From Candidatus Heimdallarchaeota archaeon (GTDB lineage: Archaea; Asgardarchaeota; Heimdallarchaeia; Heimdallarchaeales; Heimdallarchaeaceae): DNA of 64,000 nt. Position 1 is the stretch's first letter; every line of letters begins with the position of its first letter. Shown here in pieces: positions 61,504 through 64,000 of this stretch. The translations under genes and the position numbers were made by a program. Below the pieces are notes generated by a model. That model had not been told where the DNA came from. It did no database searches and was given only the letters and a program-made list of their open reading frames with translations. The stretch is from contig JABCTC010000009.1 of NCBI GenBank assembly GCA_018238545.1, positions 1-64,000 on the forward strand, written 5' to 3'.

Positions 61504-62889
61504 TTGCAATCAGATAAAAAAAAACGAACTCTCAATATTTTATCATATGCTTCATTAGCAATTTCAGGTGCTATACTCATTAATTTCTTTAATACGAGAA
61601 TTTACAATTTTTATACTGATGAAGTGAAACTAAATATTATTTATATTCCGATTGTTATGACCATCTATGCTATATGGAATGCAGTTAATGATCCATTATT
61701 TGGCTGGTTATCAGATAAAACACGGACTAGATTTGGAAGGAGATTCCCATATATATTATTTGGATTCATACCTCTAACGATAGCTTTTGTAGCTATTTGG
61801 TTTATACCAATATCCTTAGTTGAAAGTCTAAATCAAGTAAAGATTTTTCTATATTTTATTACAACTCTACTTATCTTTGATACTTTATACACAATTGTTA
61901 TTCTTAACTGGCAGACATTGTATGCTGAGAAATTTAAAACAACAAAAGAGAGAAACCTTGTTGCTGCATTGAGACAACTGATAGCTATCGTAGGTGTAAT
62001 AGTATCAGTTGTAGTTGGCCCGTTGATTTTTGAATACAACAACCTTGAATCTTATCGTAGAGCCATTTTAATAATCGCAAGTTTTGTTCTTTTAGGTTTT
62101 GTTTTATCTATTTATGGATGCAGAGATAAAGAAATAATGAAAAACATTAAACCTCAAAGTAGGTCATACTTAGCTGAATTGAAAGAAGTTTTGAAAAATA
62201 AGAATTATATTGCTTTCCTATTTGCTTTTTGCTTTGCAAATATCGCTTATTTAACTCTTCTAGCCATGGTTCCTTATTTCAATAAATGGATACTAAATCA
62301 ACCTGCAAAATTCGAAAGCTACATCTATGGGGCTGGAGTAGTAACTACAGCAATTTTCTTCATTGTTTGGGCAAGAGTGTCATTTAAAAAGGGTCCAAAA
62401 GTTGTTTTTATTACTAGTGCTACACTATTTTCATTAATATTAATACCATTATTCTTCTTTACTAGTGATTTAAGCACAATTGTACTTATGGGAATAATTG
62501 GTGCTCCTTTAGCTGGATTGATGCTTATTCCAGAGATTCTGATTGGAGAAATCATCGATGATGATTTTCACAAATACGGTAAAAACAGAGAAGGTATTTT
62601 CTTTGGTTTTTATGGTTTTGCTGTAAGAATTGCAATGATCTTGGAAGCAGTAGTGATTTCTTTAATACTTGGTTTGACAGGTTACAATGCAAATGCATAC
62701 AAACAAACTGATACAGCAATAATTGGAATTAAACTACTTATTGTAGTAGTACCAATAATTTGTTTTGTTGTTGGTATCATTTTAATGGCAAGTTTCTATG
62801 ATCTTTCAAAAAAGAGAATCTTGAGGGAAAAAGCGAAACAATCAGATAAAGAAATTAAGAGTACCATAGTAATTGAAAATTATAAATAA
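61504..62889 (+). CDS. GPH-type MFS sugar/cation symporter-like protein
   Basis: A 461-residue membrane protein with about 12 helices. The loop DPLFGWLSDKTRTRFGRRFP (residues about 61-80) and the DDDFHKYGKNREGIFFGFYG segment in the second half are characteristic of the glycoside-pentoside-hexuronide (MelB/YihP) family. It probably imports a sugar or related solute with Na+ or H+. TTG 61504 is assumed to be the start. It lies after the hydrogenase operon with 35 bp between and overlaps the convergent ecfT by 48 bp. The substrate is unknown. Confidence 0.85.
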   Translation: MQSDKKKRTLNILSYASLAISGAILINFFNTRIYNFYTDEVKLNIIYIPIVMTIYAIWNAVNDPLFGWLSDKTRTRFGRRFPYILFGFIPLTIAFVAIWFIPISLVESLNQVKIFLYFITTLLIFDTLYTIVILNWQTLYAEKFKTTKERNLVAALRQLIAIVGVIVSVVVGPLIFEYNNLESYRRAILIIASFVLLGFVLSIYGCRDKEIMKNIKPQSRSYLAELKEVLKNKNYIAFLFAFCFANIAYLTLLAMVPYFNKWILNQPAKFESYIYGAGVVTTAIFFIVWARVSFKKGPKVVFITSATLFSLILIPLFFFTSDLSTIVLMGIIGAPLAGLMLIPEILIGEIIDDDFHKYGKNREGIFFGFYGFAVRIAMILEAVVISLILGLTGYNANAYKQTDTAIIGIKLLIVVVPIICFVVGIILMASFYDLSKKRILREKAKQSDKEIKSTIVIENYK

Positions 62890-63567
62890 TGTAAGAAATG
62901 CTACCCAAATGAACAATCTACTTACATCCATCCATGTCATTTTTATTTTTCTGTAATGAGTTCTTTTTTGAATGCCAAACCCTCTGAAATATAGTGATTG
63001 AGCTAAGAATTCAGATCTATAAATTACCGAAGCAATGAGAATTGCTAATGTTTTTGGTAACCAACGGTAAAAACCTCCTTGAATTTCACCTCTTAATCGT
63101 AAAGTGTTAAATGTGTCTTCAGAATCTTTGGCAATTCGAGGTATTATTACAAGAGCTAAGGAAGGTATCAGAACTACTTTTGAACCTACGTACAGTTTTT
63201 CTAAAGATCTAGTAAGATCTGATGGGTTGGTGGAGGTAAAGAAAAAGGAAAAACCTATTGCTCCAATAAGGAATCTAGATAGTACTCGAAAACAGAGTAT
63301 CCATCCTCCAAAAAGAAAAGTTAAACCACCAAGAATTATAATGACAGGTAGGAGTGACCATAGAATGCTAAGTGCTCCTCTAATATTTCTAAAGATTATA
63401 TTTTCAAGAATAACAAATGAAAGGAGAAGTGCAAGAGACCAGTTGATATTAGGTATTAGAAAACCAAATTGTAGTAGAATAATTGTTAACCCAAGCAAAG
63501 GATGGATATGAAACCTATCTGGTTTGAACAGAAATCCATCATATATTCTTCTCAACATAAAGGACAT
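62842..63567 (-). CDS. ecfT: ECF transporter transmembrane (T) component
   Basis: A 241-residue protein with about five helices. Family signs are IHPLLGLTIILLQF at the N-terminus, the TLRLRGEIQGG loop (the first A/L-R-G coupling motif) and SLYFRGFGIQKRTHYRK (second motif). The T component couples the ATPases to the substrate-binding S component in import of vitamins or metals. The ATPase gene is directly upstream and the stop-to-start gap is nil, so they form an operon. The 3' end overlaps the MFS gene by 48 bp. The S component was not found in the window. Confidence 0.85.
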   Translation of the reverse strand: MSFMLRRIYDGFLFKPDRFHIHPLLGLTIILLQFGFLIPNINWSLALLLSFVILENIIFRNIRGALSILWSLLPVIIILGGLTFLFGGWILCFRVLSRFLIGAIGFSFFFTSTNPSDLTRSLEKLYVGSKVVLIPSLALVIIPRIAKDSEDTFNTLRLRGEIQGGFYRWLPKTLAILIASVIYRSEFLAQSLYFRGFGIQKRTHYRKIKMTWMDVSRLFIWVAFLTLFIIFNYYGTLNFFI

Positions 63568-64000
63568 CTATCTAACACTCCTTAGAAATTCATTTACTTC
63601 ATCTGTATTTACGAAATGAGGTAATTCTAATTGGAATTGTTCTTCCATCATCTGGACGAAACAAACAATTTGATTTGGAATTAAGTCAGTTTTGTTTTCT
63701 AGTTCATATAGAACTTTTCTTGGATCGCCGTCTAGACATATTTTACCATCTTGAATAACAATTAATCTATCTAGATCAACAAAAATCCTAGGATCATTAG
63801 AAGCCATAATAACTGTCTTATTTCTAGCTGTAGCACTTTTAATTAGATTAGAAAGAATCTTTCTTCCCCGTCTATCTAAACCGATGGTTGGTTCATCAAT
63901 TATGATAATATCCTCTGCGAATTGGAATGCGTTCACAATAGCGAACAACCTTCTTTCTCCTTCACTTAAATGATACAGTTTCTTATTCATAAGGTGAGTT
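63568..64000 (-). CDS. ecfA: ECF/ABC transporter ATP-binding protein, cut by window edge
   Basis: A partial gene: the frame is open to the last base of the window, so the 5' part with Walker A lies beyond it. What is here has the signature-like YHLSEGERRL (LSGGxxQ variant), Walker B IIIIDEPTIGLD, a D-loop and a switch Asn in ASNDPRIF in place of the usual His, and a C-terminal helical tail. ECF ATPases often come as two types (A and A'); the position next to ecfT supports that. The lack of the switch His suggests a possibly degenerate or asymmetric subunit. Confidence 0.8.
   Translation of the reverse strand, partial: THLMNKKLYHLSEGERRLFAIVNAFQFAEDIIIIDEPTIGLDRRGRKILSNLIKSATARNKTVIMASNDPRIFVDLDRLIVIQDGKICLDGDPRKVLYELENKTDLIPNQIVCFVQMMEEQFQLELPHFVNTDEVNEFLRSVR

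Overview
This is a gene-dense, AT-rich stretch of an archaeal chromosome of about 64 kb. A CDP-archaeol synthase (CarS), many TATA-like boxes 20-35 bp before start codons (implying leaderless mRNAs), a TrmB-type regulator and the sulfhydrogenase-type operon order all say Archaea. A protein made of two gelsolin-like repeats (40108-40722), together with many zinc-ribbon membrane proteins, points to an Asgard archaeon (Promethearchaeota). The low G+C would suit a Heimdallarchaeia- or Lokiarchaeia-like lineage, but the class cannot be fixed from this window. No rRNA, tRNA, CRISPR array, insertion sequence or phage module was seen.

Layout. 1-7.7 kb: small and partly broken genes. They include a secreted protein, an MFS transporter, a methyltransferase-like membrane protein, a SelB/EF-Tu-like protein with a degenerate G domain, four zinc-ribbon proteins with membrane helices, and carS. 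Three genes here carry an in-frame stop where the coding signal continues (214, 3314, 5753), and two C-terminal relics lie on the minus strand. 7.8-14.5 kb: two alpha/beta hydrolases, two phytoene-desaturase-like FAD oxidoreductases, a nucleotidyltransferase and DegV. 14.6-24.9 kb: TPR proteins, a PadR-methyltransferase fusion, an SLC41/MgtE-type transporter, CutA, a Pol-beta-type nucleotidyltransferase, a DUF385 (F420-type) protein and a quinate-5-dehydrogenase-like protein. 25-35.3 kb: PHP phosphatase, oligoendopeptidase F, TldD/TldE, an S9 peptidase, a PAP2 phosphatase, then a second nucleotidyltransferase/quinate-dehydrogenase-like pair. 35.4-43.2 kb: helical protein, APH-type kinase, IlvE, MazG, the gelsolin protein and uncharacterised neighbours. 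43.3-47.8 kb: ABC/FtsX-type exporter with two ATPases, one carrying AbrB-like and zinc-ribbon tails. 47.9-54.9 kb: phosphatases, a zinc-ribbon membrane protein divergent from a TrmB regulator with two operator-like palindromes between them, a ferredoxin-nitroreductase fusion and an SDR. 55-61.5 kb: CoA-disulfide reductase-rhodanese, then a complete group 3b-type [NiFe] hydrogenase operon (beta-gamma-delta-alpha plus maturation protease). 61.5-64 kb: a GPH-type transporter and an ECF transporter whose ATPase runs off the end.

Metabolic picture (inferred): an anaerobe that cycles H2, NAD(P)H and sulfur or polysulfide electrons, degrades peptides, and carries duplicated gene sets of unknown purpose. 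The most unusual points are the three in-frame stops near a SelB-like paralogue, the duplicated nucleotidyltransferase/quinate-dehydrogenase-like pair, the gelsolin neighbourhood and the ABC ATPase with DNA-binding-like tails. Function calls rest on motifs and family resemblance read by eye; no database search was run.
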